Assembly (NCBI GenBank): GCA_029237695.1
Contig: CM055278.1
Span: 72,655,188 to 72,719,187 of the forward strand
Source of the DNA: Conchocele bisecta
Lineage: Eukaryota > Mollusca > Bivalvia > Lucinida > Thyasiridae
DNA length: 64,000 nucleotides
Direction: 5' to 3'
Of this stretch, positions 28,115 through 40,393 are shown piece by piece (position 1 is the stretch's first letter; each line of letters starts with the position of its first letter). The notes below the pieces were generated by a model, which was given only the letters and a program-made list of their open reading frames with translations, made no database searches and was not told the DNA's origin. Both the position numbers and the translations under genes were made by a program.

Positions 28115-31100
28115 TCAATCATCATCACTGTCAGATGAAGCATTTTCATCCTGATGAATTTGTTCGTCATCATTCGCCATGTTGGTGCACGTCAGCAGCT
28201 TACATGCTTCTGTACATTTGAGTCCGTTGACGATGCATGTACAGTCTGGCGATCGACATGCTCTGCTACACTTGCAGGAGAGAAGACCTAACATAACTTC
28301 TGGAGCTGGGAGGCCCGTCATCCAGTTGATAACTGGAATCCTGGTGTCGCTTACTGTCCATCCGTGTTCTTCACTGGGGATTGGAATGTCCGGACAGCTA
28401 ATTAAACTGCGGCGCCATATAGCAGCCTGGTAGTTCGCTCGACGTGTGTATTGACACAGTGTATCCTCACTCGGGGGAAGTTGACTGCTCTCGATTTCCC
28501 CACTCCTGCTGCGAAATAGTTGGTATCGTAACTCGTTTACTTCGCTTGTTTTAGTGTTGCGGCAGTACAGCTGGCAGATGAGATCTTGGATGACACAGAA
28601 GACTTCGTTGGGGAGGTGCCAATCCATGCCGAGTGACGTAAACGCCTCCCTGTACGTTGAGTGAGTCAGCAGTATTTTCAATGCTTTCAACTTTCCATGC
28701 CCGGCAAGTGCGCTGACCGTGTCACATCCGGTCCACGGATGAAGTCCCATTAGGGCAGTGCAAACATCTGGTCCAACTGCTGCAGCCAGTTTGGTGATGT
28801 CAACAAGCCTGATCGATGATTTTGTACCACGTCTTATAAATAGCTTGCTGTTGATATCTCCACTCAATGCTAGACATATGATGAATACATCTGTGTCGTC
28901 ACTCACGAAGACCAGTGATGGGTATGTGTCTGCAGCATGTTTCGAGTGCAGCAGTAAACGTGTATCGGCCTCCTCTTGGTTGGATTTCAGATCGTCAACT
29001 ATTTCCCAACCTCCGCGTGTGAGCTTCAGACAGACATCACCACAGGTGACGAACATGGATCTACTTCCAAGTTTCTCTCTCTTCTCTGTCTCTTTCCAGT
29101 TCTCAGCTAGAAACTCTGTGAGTTTGTTCTTGCTCTCCGTATTTGCCAGGAGTCGTCTCCAGTTATGTATCTTGTGTCCTGCCATTATCTTGTTGAAGGC
29201 GACGCCATCTTCTGAACCACGATGAGCTAGTTCTGCGGCTTTGATAGAGTGACTTTGATACACATCAAAAATGACATCAATCCTCTCACTTTCTGCACTG
29301 GCATGTATCATCTGTGAGAAAATATTATCAGAAAGTTTGTTGAATGTACGATTCTCACCATGAAACTTGTGGATTAGTGCCATTGCATCGATCAGTGAAG
29401 CAGATGGGTGGGGGATTTCCTCAGCCGGCAATACCTTGGTCTCTAGATGTTTCGCCAGAACAGCTTTGTTGGTCTTTTTCATTGTGCCATTTGTGTTTGC
29501 TAATGCCCATGGCAATGGACCAAGAGGGTGACATAATAGGACATCGCGCATCGCTAGCTGCCTGTTTGTGCAATCAGGACCATGTTTCCGAACAACTTAC
29601 GATCAGCCTTCAGGACAATTTCTTTGGACGGACCTTTGGCTGTTTTCTTTTTCATGTCACTGAACGTTTTCACTTTGAGTTTCTTGATTGGCTCATGGAA
29701 GTCTTCACCCTTTTCCAAACGTTGATCTTGAAATACTGTGTAAGCACCCTGTCCCTGTTTCAGAGCTGTAAGTAGGCCGGTGGAAACCTCAGGTGTAGCA
29801 ACTGTTCCGGTAGATAAACTAACGAGGTCTGATGGATAGCTACAAAAGGGATTCGTCCAGTTCTTATCCATGAGATCCACTAATGCAGCAACGTCCGAGT
29901 CGTCCCTCTTTATTCGCGCTTTCCCAAGTTCTTTGTGACTTACTTTGCTGGAAGTTGCAAAGAGATCTGATGTCGGAGTTCCCGTAACGCTAACGCCCTG
30001 TGCTCGGCTGTTAGGTAGTAGCGAGTAACTGCACCGGGATTCAGGCTGAATCCGCGTGTGCCGCCAGCTGTCTGTGTATCCTTATTGACGGTTTCTTCTG
30101 TTGTCTGATCAACGGCGATCTTGGCAAAGGGATTCATATCCCTTAGCTGAACTGAGAATCCCCCATTCTGGAAGTGATTGTATATATCTGGACTTGTCTC
30201 CTGCAACCTGGTCATATCTGCGTAGTAGGCAGGCAGGTATCTATAATAGTTTGTCTTGTCCATAGCAAAACACCAGGGGATCATGTCTCGGACGCAGGCA
30301 AGGTGAAGATGCCAGTCACCTTCTCTATCAGCTCGGATCAATCCGAGAAGAAGTTCAATCATCTTTACATAGGTCATCCAAAATGCCGCTAATGGCCCTC
30401 TGTCATGTCTCAACTCTTCTAGGTACTTTCCAAATAGGCCAATAATCTGTATGCATGATTCATTGGTCAAATCAGCTAATTGTGTCGCATGGCTCACATT
30501 CTCGCCCAAATTGTACAGTACATCAACAGTGTCATTCAGCAGCGGGAGATACTCAACGTGAGTGTGCTTGATTGAATCCTCAAAACCCGACCAGGCTAGC
30601 CTCATCAAAGCTTCATACGTCAACTTGTGGAGACGGACAGCTCGATTGTACTGCTTTCCTTCAACGACTGTTGCAATGGATCCTTCTGCAATGACTCCAG
30701 ACTCAACTGCCAGGTCACGAAGCCCAGCGTCACTGAACATCTTGCCGACTATCGACATCAGATTGCAGTTGGTATGGAAGTTTCCCATCAAGACAATATT
30801 TCCAAACCTCTCCGGATACCGCCATGCAATTTCCGTTGCAAACAATGCCTGCTCAAAGACGACAGCGATCTTTTCAAGATGTAGGGCTGACTTGATGGTG
30901 CTGGTTTGTTGCAAAACCTCCTGCACCGTTGAAGCTTCTGTTGCTGGCGCATTCACTGTCGGCAGATACCCGATCGTGTCTGGATTAACTTCTACGTGAT
31001 CTCTGGTAAGGATATTGAATCCTGTCCACGAACTAACTTGTTCTTCCGTGCTATGTGCACGCACCATTATCCATAGTAAGTCCCGTTGACGTACACTTGA

Positions 31101-32043
31101 GCTTGCTGCTGAATGCTGAAAGTGCGCTAGTGATTTCAGATGGTACAACTGGAGGAGGGCTTTGTCTCTTCCCAACCACATATATTGGGAGGGGTATTTC
31201 CAATGGTTTTACTGTGCGTTTCTTGTCCTTCTTTTGGACAGATCACACGGGTGATGGAGGAGCGCATGACAACGAAATCGGTTGAATAATGATGCCGTTG
31301 ACACGATGCGACGTGCCAGCTCCACTTAGAACTTCTTGTCTGTCGATATTATCAAAGGCAAGTACTGTGGGAATGGCTGGATGAATATTAGTGGGAAGAG
31401 GTACTTCGCCCGATCCAGTAGCTTCAGTCTTTTCTATACACAGCGCTGTATCGATCTCCTCTAAGCGGGTGTATGAACATCCATGCCCAAGTCTGTTCAT
31501 AATTTTCAGTAGTTCGGCATTACCTGTGAGTGTCTTGACAGCCCATGGCAGTAGAATGTGTTTTGGTGTTAACACTTCTCCTTGCGTCACAGCACTAACG
31601 ATATCTTGTGCAACGGACCAGGTAAGTCTACATGTGCGAATGGATGGTTCATGTTTACCACTGAACAAGGCATTCAGGAATTGAACTAAACAATCTGGTG
31701 ACGAAGAATATGATGAATCCAATTGTTCAGGATGTGGATGCCAATGTTGTTCGTGTTTGGCATTTTTAATTTCACTACGAATATAAAATGCGACACGTTT
31801 GATCAATGATTCATATGTCTGATCTTCTTTGTACGTATCTAATGTGTTCTGCATGCGTATGCAATCAATTATGACTGAGCCAGTGGTTAAATTGTCTGGC
31901 CTAACATAAACACGACGACCTATTGTGATGAAGTGTAAAGAGTCGCCAAATTCTTTTTTCAAGAGTTCTACGTATATGTTTCTTTGTTCACTCTGTGCAT
32001 TTCTCCCTTGCGCTAGTTTCCATAAATGAGACAACGTGGTCAA
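28115..32043 (-). pseudogene. Transposase of the nested element, broken by three frameshifts
   Basis: Four consecutive blocks on the minus strand (32043-31243, 31181-29940, 29880-29554, 29551-28115) read as one protein of roughly 1300 residues. Block 1 has AFDNIDRQEVLSGAGTSHR, a possible first catalytic Asp. Block 2 has CFAMDKTNYYRYLPAYYADM. Block 4 has HPLGPLPWALAN, SNQEEADTRLLLH, VSDDTDVFI, HPWTGCDTVSALAGHGK and an eight-cysteine cluster starting CKCSRACRSPDC, then an acidic tail. EEADT with TGCDT recalls XPG/FEN-type nucleases, and a nuclease plus Cys8 finger has been described for Academ transposons. Frames change near 31200, 29930 and 29555. Confidence 0.65.
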
Positions 32044-32793
32044 TAAGATCGGTCATTGGAACGATTCGCGGGTTGGAAAACAGAACGTTTCTAATATGAG
32101 CAAACAGTGAATTAAGAGCAGCATTCTTTCCGTCTATGGACACCCCACCCACCGCACACACGCACTCTGGGTTAGCTTCTGCTCACCTAAGAGTATCTTG
32201 TCTCTTAAAATCCTCTTCTAATCGTTATGATAGAGGTCATTTATTATATTTATTATGTATACACCACTATGGCCAATGCGACTAACTTGACTAATAACCA
32301 TCATGCAGGTATGGCTTCTGTGCATATTTTTCGCAAAACACTGGGAGTGCCCGGCCCTCCATTAACACAACAAAGCTTTGCAGTTGATTTGTATATCTTA
32401 TTAATTTCTCATCCAAATTAACTATTACAGTTTACGACCAATTATAAACATAGTTTGATGCCTGATATGTATGAATTACTGCATGAGTAAAATTTGTTTT
32501 TTCAATAAAATAATTTTTTAGTGCGAAATTTGTAAATTTCTGACGGATTTTCTCATTTTTCTCAGAATTTCGCTATCCGTTTTCAATCAAATGTACATCA
32601 GCGTATGTAAAATAGCATACTGAACATATTTAATCCGGGGTACACTGGTCTCAGACCATCAGAAAAAATGTTATAGGCAAATTTAGAATTTTGCTAAAAA
32701 TACGGCAGCCATTTTGAAAAATGGCCGCCAAAATATGTTTACCTGTGGAATTGAGATTGCCATCACCTTTTTTCTGTCAGGTAACAGTTTACA
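32044..32793. other. Non-coding right part of the nested transposon
   Basis: Upstream region of the transposase gene; AT-rich with T-runs. I see no gene or clear signal apart from the AAAATGGCCGCC word near 32718. Confidence 0.4.
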
Positions 32794-32838
32794 CTAAGTG
32801 AAAAATATAGTGGCAACTTGCCCACTTTTTTGGTACTC
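32794..32838 (-). repeat. Right terminal inverted repeat of the nested transposon
   Basis: Ends CCCACTTTTTTGGTACTC; complement of 27045-27089. Confidence 0.8.
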
Positions 32839-33867
32839 AAACTCATTTTTTGGCCAGCTGTCAGAGGGACTAATGTATGTGCTTTCCCACCCTCTCCTCT
32901 TCTCTGTTCAACCATCATTTCGACCTCTCGCTCGCTGACCCCTTGGGATAGAACGCCTTCTCGTATGCGGTCTCTCTACCCTCTAACCTGGACATGTCAC
33001 GACGGTCTTCCCACCCATGCACCGTTGTTGACATCCGGTGCACCCGTGCTCGTTCGTCATCTTGCGGAGGTTCGTTATGAGAAATGAGTGACCTCCAAAC
33101 ATTCCGATAGTCATGATATTCTCCCCAGCCGCGTCGTAATTTGCCGGAACCTTCATGAGGTACCACACTCCTTCGTCGGTGGGCTCGTAAACGCGAATGC
33201 CCATGTTGAAGTGCTCTTCGACCTTCTTAATATCTTCCAGGGGGATTCCCTTACTATCCGGTCCGTTATCGTGACCGAGATATTCGTGAGCTAGAGCTCG
33301 TGCCTTCTCACAACAACGGTCTGGTCTCCCTCCACGGTGAATGGCTATGCACCTAAACAGACACAAGTAGTCGTCGTACGTGTCGACGGAATACATTCCC
33401 TGTCTTAACCAGTCTGGGAGTTTTCCCGCTACCATGAGAAGTTGTTGCGCATCGATGATCATCTTCACCTCTACCGATATCCAACGAACGAAGGTCCATT
33501 TTGTGCTTGGTCTATCAACTTTGTCGATGTCCATTCGACCTTTCTCTCTATCGGATATCCAACTCTCCGCTTTGGAAATCTCGTTTATCCACGGACTGCC
33601 CTTTGATTGTTTGTGATAGATCATCGTTTCGTCGGTCTCGATGTTCCTAATACGATACGAGCAAGAATACCTCAGATAACATGCCGTGGTTATCTCTGGG
33701 CGAAATTTATTCATTATGCGATTAGCGATCTCCCCATCTACCCCCCTCTCGAAAGTCCATACAATCTTCCTCCTACCCCTATCAACAGTTTGCCTAACTT
33801 CGGCTTCTTCGGCTCTATGAAATATATGGTCTCGCGGTTGATGAAAAATATGTTCCATTCTTCTCAT
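32839..33867 (-). pseudogene. DNA polymerase B of E2, N-terminal part, cut off by the transposon
   Basis: The ATG at 33867 opens 294 codons. The first 15 codons lie in the terminal inverted repeat. LPDWLRQGMYSVDTYDDY is followed by LCLFRCIAIHRGG and GPDSKGIPLEDIKKVEEHFN, typical of the N-terminal region of large invertebrate Polinton-type polymerases. GCTGCQQRC may bind zinc. The frame stops at 32983 and continues with KAFYPKG in another frame to the insertion point. Together with 24478-27044 the gene would be near 1250 codons, within the range for the family. Confidence 0.7.
33819..33866 (-). repeat. Terminal inverted repeat of E2, right copy
   Basis: Complement of 12154-12200. Outside it, AACAGTTTCCC matches the CCCCAACTGTT stretch at the left end, and the remnant ACTAGTATCAGTCA (33899-33912) resembles the hairpin arm. 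Confidence 0.7.
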
Positions 33868-33912
33868 ACTATCAACAGTTTCCCTAACTTTTTGAATTAC
33901 TAGTATCAGTCA

Positions 33913-35047
33913 GGCGACTTATTTTTGTGTAAAGTTGGTAGCAGAAAAAGACACAATAATACATGTACGCTTTTATATATTGTTTTAATACAATGGTTAA
34001 GACAAATGTGTATGTGCTGCATACATGTACACATGAAAATATAAGCTGTTATTTTGATGAGTTTCGGTGACTCATACACAAGCATAATCACGGTGAAAGA
34101 TGAGATATTAAGCACGTTAGTTTACATAAACAGCGTAGATACAGACCAGCCTACGCACGCATGTATTGTCTATACCGACGCTGTGTGCATCAATCCTGAT
34201 ATTGTCACACATTTACATACACTTAAAATATGTGCATTTATATACACACGTCAGTTAACCATTCAACTCTGCAGTCCATACAGCCAACAATTGCAAACAG
34301 TGTAGATCCGAATAAGACGGCTCGTAACGAGCCGTCTCATCAGGATCTGCAGTGTTTGTCATCTTTGTTACCATTTTTAAATAATACAGTAACTATTTTT
34401 TTGTAACAGCAGTGGTTCATTAAAGTACGAATCTTTCGGACTAGATACAGAAAAGTAAACCTTATATGTTTTGGTGTACATGTACATGTAAACGTGTTTG
34501 CGCGACATGCACAGGTTAACGAGTGGTGTAAGGGATAGTCCCCAAATATTGTATTACATGTATACGTAATGTGGATTACTTAATGTGCATGTCTGTGCAA
34601 TGTCACGTATTGTTGGTTCAAATTCATGAGCGTCGCTGCTTTATAGCAATAATCATTGCTGGTCTATAACATTGTATCTGGCATCGTTTTCACTAAGCTA
34701 ATCCCCTCGCTGACAGCCTTGATAGTAATAATAAAACAAACTTAACAAGTTTGCCTTACAGCCAATGTGAACATAAATAGCATAATGATGTTGACAATAA
34801 TGCACCATCCCTAGACACACGCTGTGGCCAAATATCATCAAAATCGTTGAAGTGGCTGTTGATAAGTTATTGAACAATGAAAGCTGTTACTAACACACAC
34901 ACGTACGCACGTACGTACGTACATGGACTAATCATATATCCCACCTTGCCTATGAGCGAAGGGATTACAAAGGAACAATCGTCATGTATTCATTGTCAAA
35001 ATGGTGAATAGTACAAACATGTAAAGAATACATGTACAGTTTGTTAT
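33913..35047. other. Host DNA with one MITE fragment
   Basis: A perfect hairpin GACGGCTCGT/ACGAGCCGTC at 34316-34336 lies within a short M1-type fragment (34290-34360). A CGTACGTACG microsatellite-like run lies near 34900-34923. No gene seen. Confidence 0.5.
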
Positions 35048-35455
35048 CTACTGAAGCCCAATAGGGCCACTTCACTTTTTTTTAATTTCCAATTAGTTAA
35101 CATGTTTTCTTGAATTTTCAAGTCCTCTTCTTGAATTTTCAAGATCTTTTCTTCAATTTTCAAGAAAAGATCTTGGCAATTCAGGAAAAGAACTTGAAAA
35201 TTCAAGAAAACATCTCGAAAATTGATCAAAAGAACTTGAAAATTCAAGAAAATATCTTGAAACATCCTTTATTGGAAACGATCTTTATAAACTTGGAAAA
35301 GTCGCGGGAATACTGGACGAAGAATACATAGAAAATATCTTAGAAATTCGAGAAAAGAACTTGAAAATTCAAGAAAAGAACTTGAAAATTCAAGGAAAGA
35401 TCTTAAATAAATGGAAGTAAACAAAAAGTGAAGTGGCGCTAATGGGCTTCCGTAG
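35048..35455. repeat. MITE with TTAT target duplication
   Basis: Ends CTACTGAAGCCCAATAGG and the complement of CTACGGAAGCCCATTAG, flanked by TTAT at 35044-35047 and 35456-35459. The interior is a stack of CTTGAAAATTCAAGAAAAGA units, many on both strands, so small ORFs here are not genes. Confidence 0.8.
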
Positions 35456-35736
35456 TTATCGGCCCGCGTGTATTCAGTCAATATGAATATATGTATAGTG
35501 ATAAATAAAGCATAGCATGAGCTATTTATATATGTGTTTCTATGGCATGACAATTTAAGTTAGCAAAATCGATTATTCTTCTTCATGAGATACAATATAA
35601 AATATATGATTCCTGGTAAATCTAGTCTTACAAATTGAATGACCATTTGCATGCTGCTGTACATTCATTAGAATACAGGTATACATGTAAATGGTGTAGA
35701 CCAACAAAACAAGAACAACAAAAGTACCCGGGAAGG

Positions 35737-35850
35737 ATGAGCGGGATTGAGATAGAACAAAACCAGTCGTCCATTTCCTCTATTCGGTCCACCGTGTCAA
35801 GCGCTTCCTCTGGATTCGTCATTGTGAGCCCGAATGGACCGAGCGCCAGG
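35737..35850 (+). CDS. Host gene, first coding exon
   Basis: ATG at 35737 gives 38 codons (MSGIEIEQNQSSISSIRSTV onward, Ser-rich) ending at AGG|GTGAGT, a strong donor, in phase 0. The upstream sequence is open but less protein-like. It is followed by phase-0 exons at 37101 and 43654 on the same strand with matching low-complexity, Ser/Pro-rich character. No family recognised. Possibly the cytoplasmic N-terminus of a membrane protein, given PPxY and di-leucine-like motifs in the next exons; that is inference. Confidence 0.5.
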
Positions 35851-36020
35851 GTGAGTATCTAATCTATTACATTTTCCGCAGATTTGTTTTGATAATTAAA
35901 CATAGTAAATCTGAGAAATATTTAATTTCACCTGGAGTTTTCAAAATACATTGTAATACAAAAACATTAATCCGCCAAATATGGATTTTATTGTCAAAAT
36001 ACAATTTTGCTATGTGACTT

Positions 36021-36261
36021 TAACCCTTACGCATTACTTGTGTTGTTGTCTGCTGTTTATTTTCTATTTTCCATTTTTATCATCAAAATCATGCTTTGAC
36101 AGCACTTTAGAATAATTTACAACATGCTTTGACAGCACTTTAGGATCATTTCCATTGGAAATGATTCTGAAGTGCTATAAACCATGTTTTTATTGAAAAA
36201 TAAGGCAAGATATAAAAGCAACAGCAGACGACAATTGTTGTGTGTAGCGGTCTAAGGGTTA
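36021..36261. repeat. MITE family M3, copy 1
   Basis: Begins TAACCCTTACGC and ends AGCGGTCTAAGGGTTA. Interior has two ACATGCTTTGACAGCA words and a CCATTGGAAATG core. Close copy at 48796-49042. Confidence 0.75.
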
Positions 36262-36658
36262 ACATGGGCTGAAACGGAGGACGAGGGTGAATACATGTAC
36301 CAGATGTGAACAATGAAATCCAAACCCGTTAGCTCGGCATTGCTCTAACTAAGAAATCAATGGTTGAAGTTTAAAAATCGGTCCTTATATAGTATCTTTA
36401 TTTATATATATGGTTAGCCCCCATGTTAAATTATATAGGAACAAATACTAGGCAAAACCATGCTTCTGCAAATTCTTGAATTTTTAGCAAAAACACGTGA
36501 AATCTAAAACGTTAATAAGTATGCTATTTATAAATAGAAATACTTAATTAATCCCTCGGTGATGTAAAATAGCCACAGTGACAACATATTTAATCATGCT
36601 AATCTGAATATATGATAAGTAAATTATTTCATGTCATAGTAAAGTTTGTTATAATAGG

Positions 36659-37051
36659 TATATCAAGGTGTATGATCAGGTGGTACTAACAACAACAACA
36701 AGTACCGATTCAAAGTACGAATTTTTTTATACTTTTATAGTGTCATTATTACGCAGCGGATTTTGATGTAATATGGCGCATCAAACGCGTCTTGTTAAGC
36801 TGCATTTGGTGGTCTCTTTACTTTCGGCCAAATTTCTGTCGTTTTTGGAGAAACGGAAATCGATTATTTGCAAAAACGACATAAGTCTGCGCTACACTCC
36901 ATATACCATCAAATGCAGCTCATGAAAACGCATTTGCTGCGCCATATTTCATCAACATCCGTTGAATATTAAAGAAAATATCAAATAATACTTACTTTGG
37001 AGTGGGCGACGTTGTTGTTGTTGTAACCACGTGATCATGCACCTTGTATAT
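36659..37051. repeat. Foldback element with AACAACAACAAC arms
   Basis: Left TATCAAGGTGTATGATCAGG is complemented by the right CACGTGATCATGCACCTTGTATA. Inside, GATGTAATATGGCGCA and TGCGCCATATTTCATC are also inverted. It lies between host exons 1 and 2. Confidence 0.65.
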
Positions 37052-37100
37052 GGTAAACTATGAATCAGCGTTGTAAATATATTTCCAACTTGTTTTACAG

Positions 37101-37160
37101 AAAGGGTTTCCTCAATACACACCGCCGGAGCCGCCTCCTGACTATGATGCAGACGTAGAC
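37101..37160 (+). CDS. Host gene, second exon (Pro-rich, PPxY)
   Basis: Acceptor TTGTTTTACAG at 37100, 20 codons beginning KGFPQYTPPEPPPDYDAD, donor GTAAGT at 37161, phase 0 at both ends. The PPDY motif is a possible WW-domain ligand. The reading frame joins exon 1 without a shift. Confidence 0.5.
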
Positions 37161-37301
37161 GTAAGTTCCACATTACACGGTGTAAGTTTCAGGTTAGAAG
37201 ACACCAAATGGTTCGAAATCGCCCAGGGTGCAAAATTAGTCCGGTATAAAAAAATAGTGCAGTGTTTTGTGGTCACAGAAACCGTTTGCTTGCAAATCTT
37301 G

Positions 37302-37337
37302 ATTACTACCATTACTACCATTACTACCATTACTACC
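37302..37337 (+). repeat. Four copies of ATTACTACC
   Basis: Perfect 9-bp tandem repeat. Confidence 0.9.
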
Positions 37338-38059
37338 CAGTTTCACTTGAGGAACATTTTGGGGTGTCTTTAACACCAGTTTTCAGCATATTTGTAGCAT
37401 TTAAAAGAAAACACTGAACCTGTTGGTCACTTGATGTAAACAGAGTTTCCGTGGCCAAAAAATGTACACAATATTGGAGGATATGAAAAGGTTGGATCTT
37501 TCTTTCTTAGGAGTAAGTGAACCTATTGTTTAGTTCATGCAGAACCAGTACAGACTGGCTGCAGGTCATGAAAAAGTGCGTCCCACAGCATCCATACGAA
37601 TAGTGAAAGTAGGAGAGACTGGCCTCATTGGATGGTATTCGGTTAAATTATATAGTAAAACTATTTGGTGGTGTCTAACTTTCACGTTATGTTATTGCAC
37701 ACACCGTGTACACATATAATATAGCCAGTGCATTAGATCACGTGGTCTATTGTTTACACTGGAGTAATGGCATCGCCCATAAGGTATCCGGTAAATGTTG
37801 TCTTTCATCAATACACGTACTGCTTCATTATTTCTGAAGTTACTCTGAACATTCTGCAGATAAATTTGAATCGGACGAAATCGAACATTGTTTAAACTTG
37901 GTCGGAATCAAATTTCTATGCACAATGTTCCGACTAACTACATAGGTAATGCTGCTAATGTTTGTATCGGCGAACTCGTAGTGTTAACGGGTACAACATG
38001 GTCATCATTAAATGAAAGAATACAGTCGTATTGATGAAAAAAAGACAAGTACATGTACA

Positions 38060-38360
38060 TGCTCAAGTACATGTACAAATGGGGGGGGGGGATCCCAAAA
38101 TCAGAACTGAATATTTTCAATAAAATAACTATATATTCAGCCCTGAAATCAGAATCTGATCCTGATCTGATGCCAGGTCCTCGCCATACCAGAACCGCTT
38201 GGCCCCCTCCCAAAAGCAGTAGGATCAGTAATAATCTTACTACTTTCATAATGGGCAATAACCCAATTCAACCCCCAGGTAATAAAAAGAGCCAACGATA
38301 AAAACTTACATGAGGGCCACACCTGGCAAATCGTGATTCCTATAAGGAGGAACCCCACCG
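38060..38360 (-). repeat. SINE-like copy, family S1 (minus)
   Basis: Reverse of the 53770-54070 copy: matching words include TATAAGGAGGAACCCC, ATGGGCAATAACCCAATTCA and CAGCCCTGAAATCAGAA. A run of G lies next to it (38082-38091). Confidence 0.65.
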
Positions 38361-38838
38361 TTAATTTACACCATCGCGTTCACACGACCAACCACCCACG
38401 ACCCCCACGCCGCCATTATTGAAGACCACGTGACCCGATACCCTGATACCCACAGTGTGTAAACAAAATAAGAAATATTCCACGAGTGTGTATATTTTGC
38501 ACGTTAGTAAAGGAGGCTTGCCGAGTTTGTAAACGCGATCAAATATACACACGAATGGCAATGTAATATGTCATTAATTTTAACTTTTCCAAACACTATG
38601 CATATATTTACTCTATACCATATTTAAAACCATTTACATACAGGGTTACTTTCTTGGCAAATGCTCATGTCGCCAAGGATTGATTGCCGCCAGCAGAAAA
38701 GCACAGCACGCGACTACATGACAATGGTTTACACCTTGAAACATATTTAACTTATTTGTTCTCATTTATATCTGATATGTGACATCTGGTTTATTAAGTG
38801 ACGCAAACAAAGTATACACACGAGTGGGATAAATTTTA

Positions 38839-39135
38839 TTTATCCCGTCAACTCAGTGCGTATGTTCCGTGAAACACGGTGCCGTGAAACATTTTGATAT
38901 CCTGTCAATACGATTTGGAGATGCGGCTGGGGTTATTTTTTGCATTTTAAAGCTACATTCCTGTATTTGTAATGTTGACGGGATAAATAGAATAGTAGGT
39001 TAGTGCCGTGGATGGGAAAATTATCTGGCGCGGCACGGAAACGGGATGTGCTCGGCAGAGCCTCACCCATCCCGTTTCCTAAGCCTTGACAGATATTTTT
39101 CCCATTCACGACACTAACCTACTGTTCTCTATATC
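38839..39135. repeat. Foldback family M4, copy 1
   Basis: Contains AATAGTAGGTTAGTGCCGTG and its complement AACCTACTGTTCTC..., with a CGGAAACGGGATGTGCTCG centre. The same element in reverse lies at 57831-58137. Confidence 0.75.
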
Positions 39136-39339
39136 ATCTACACACAATGGGTATATTCTATAGTGATTTCAACCATACTACGCCATTGTAAGCCGAACCA
39201 CGCTGCATGTGTATGCAACCAGAACAGCATCGGTATATGATTATGTCCTTTTGCAATACATAGGCTGTGATATATGTGTGCTGATATTAGTTGAATGTTT
39301 TAAACTATGGAAGGGGATATCCGCCACTACATTGCATGC

Positions 39340-39620
39340 TGCTTCATGACAATGCAGTCGACCATTGTTACATGTCATCCTGCACTGCGGCTACTCGTTA
39401 CTGCTTAATGACAACTCCATCGTGCGTTATTACATTTCACATTGCATACCTCCATTGGCTATTTAACATTGTTACATGTCATCCTGCATATTGGCTATAC
39501 AATACTGCTTAATGACAACTCCATCTTGCATTATTACATTGCATATTGCATACCTCGATTGGCTATTTCACATTGTTACATGTCATATTCTGCCATGTGT
39601 CATTCTGCTTACTGCTTGCT
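39340..39620 (+). repeat. Imperfect tandem repeat, about 115-bp unit
   Basis: CTGCTTAATGACAACTCCAT occurs at about 39400 and 39508, and TTACATGTCATCCTGCA-like words at about 39369, 39472 and 39576. Confidence 0.6.
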
Positions 39621-40393
39621 GGGATGCGTATATGACTATATGAATTCCGCCGAATGACTCATGGTGATCGACCACTTTAAATACATTATGTCCGCGAATA
39701 CGGAATACTCAAAGTAAACAAACTTATCCTGTCTGGCGACCACCATCAGATATACATGTACTTACAATGTGAAGATCGAACCATCGAATCATTTTGATGA
39801 GTAACGCTAACTTTCATTTGAACGTGACAAGTCTTAATACAATATTCATTTTCGAAATATGTAGACACACTCGGGTAAATCTGCATTCGTTTATTCATGA
39901 CTTATTACGTAGATCTACATATTGCATGAACATATTTATGAAAGGTTTTGGTTTACAGATTTCGTTCTATGGAAAACGATTTAATTCGTCTTGGCAATAT
40001 TTTCTGCACTGTTTGTCGCAAATTTAAAACTCACGGGGAAATGTACATGCGCATTATAAGATATAAACATAGGTTTAAACGTGTTTACTGATGGGGGGCG
40101 GTTAGTGCCGACGGCCGGTCAGACCCGGCCCCGCTCTACGTGAAAGTGTGCCCGCAACCGTTACTTTTATTAAAGCAAATGTAAACAGTTGACTCATTAA
40201 CAATTACAATTACAATTGTTTATTTAGTGATGTAGGCCACCGGCCCATTACACACAACATGTATATGTAAATGATATAACAGTGCCACTGCATGTATATG
40301 ATGTGAGCCATTGCCCGACGAGTTGTGATTAAGTTCCCATAAATGTATAGTATATGTCATTCTACGTCAGGCAACGGGTCACATAGACAATGT

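Larger units (their letters stand above)
27045..32838 (-). mobile_element. Nested DNA transposon, possibly Academ-like, inserted in the polymerase gene
   Basis: The ends are inverted repeats of about 45 bp with 3 differences, starting GAGTACCAAAAAAGTGGGCA; weaker similarity continues inward for roughly another 90 bp. One large broken gene occupies the centre. The flanking polymerase sequence continues on both sides in the same orientation, which fixes the insertion. No exact target duplication is seen (left flank GAAATCT, right flank AAACTC). The family guess rests on the eight-cysteine cluster and nuclease-like motifs of the encoded protein and is moderate. Confidence 0.75.
12015..33912 (+). 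mobile_element. Fossil Polinton/Maverick-like element E2
   Basis: It encodes the set known for Polintons/Mavericks: a protein-primed-type family B DNA polymerase, a retroviral-type integrase, a packaging ATPase with a Walker A motif, and a capsid-like protein, plus a coiled-coil fibre and small membrane proteins. The left end is the hairpin at 12015-12121. A 47-bp inverted repeat follows (12154-12200 with 33819-33866). The right end has only a remnant of the hairpin arm (ACTAGTATCAGTCA, about 33899-33912). No clear target duplication is seen. The length is about 16.1 kb without the nested transposon 27045-32838. Several genes are broken, so it is inactive. Confidence 0.8.

Noticed and set aside
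29930..29940. GTAAGT in the transposase as an intron donor
   Set aside because: Coding character continues directly in the next frame, so a frameshift is the simpler reading.
28758..30999. Plus-strand ORFs over the nested transposase
   Set aside because: Shadows of the minus-strand gene, without motifs of their own.
34900..34923. CGTACGTACG run as a binding site
   Set aside because: Simple-sequence repeat with no gene context.
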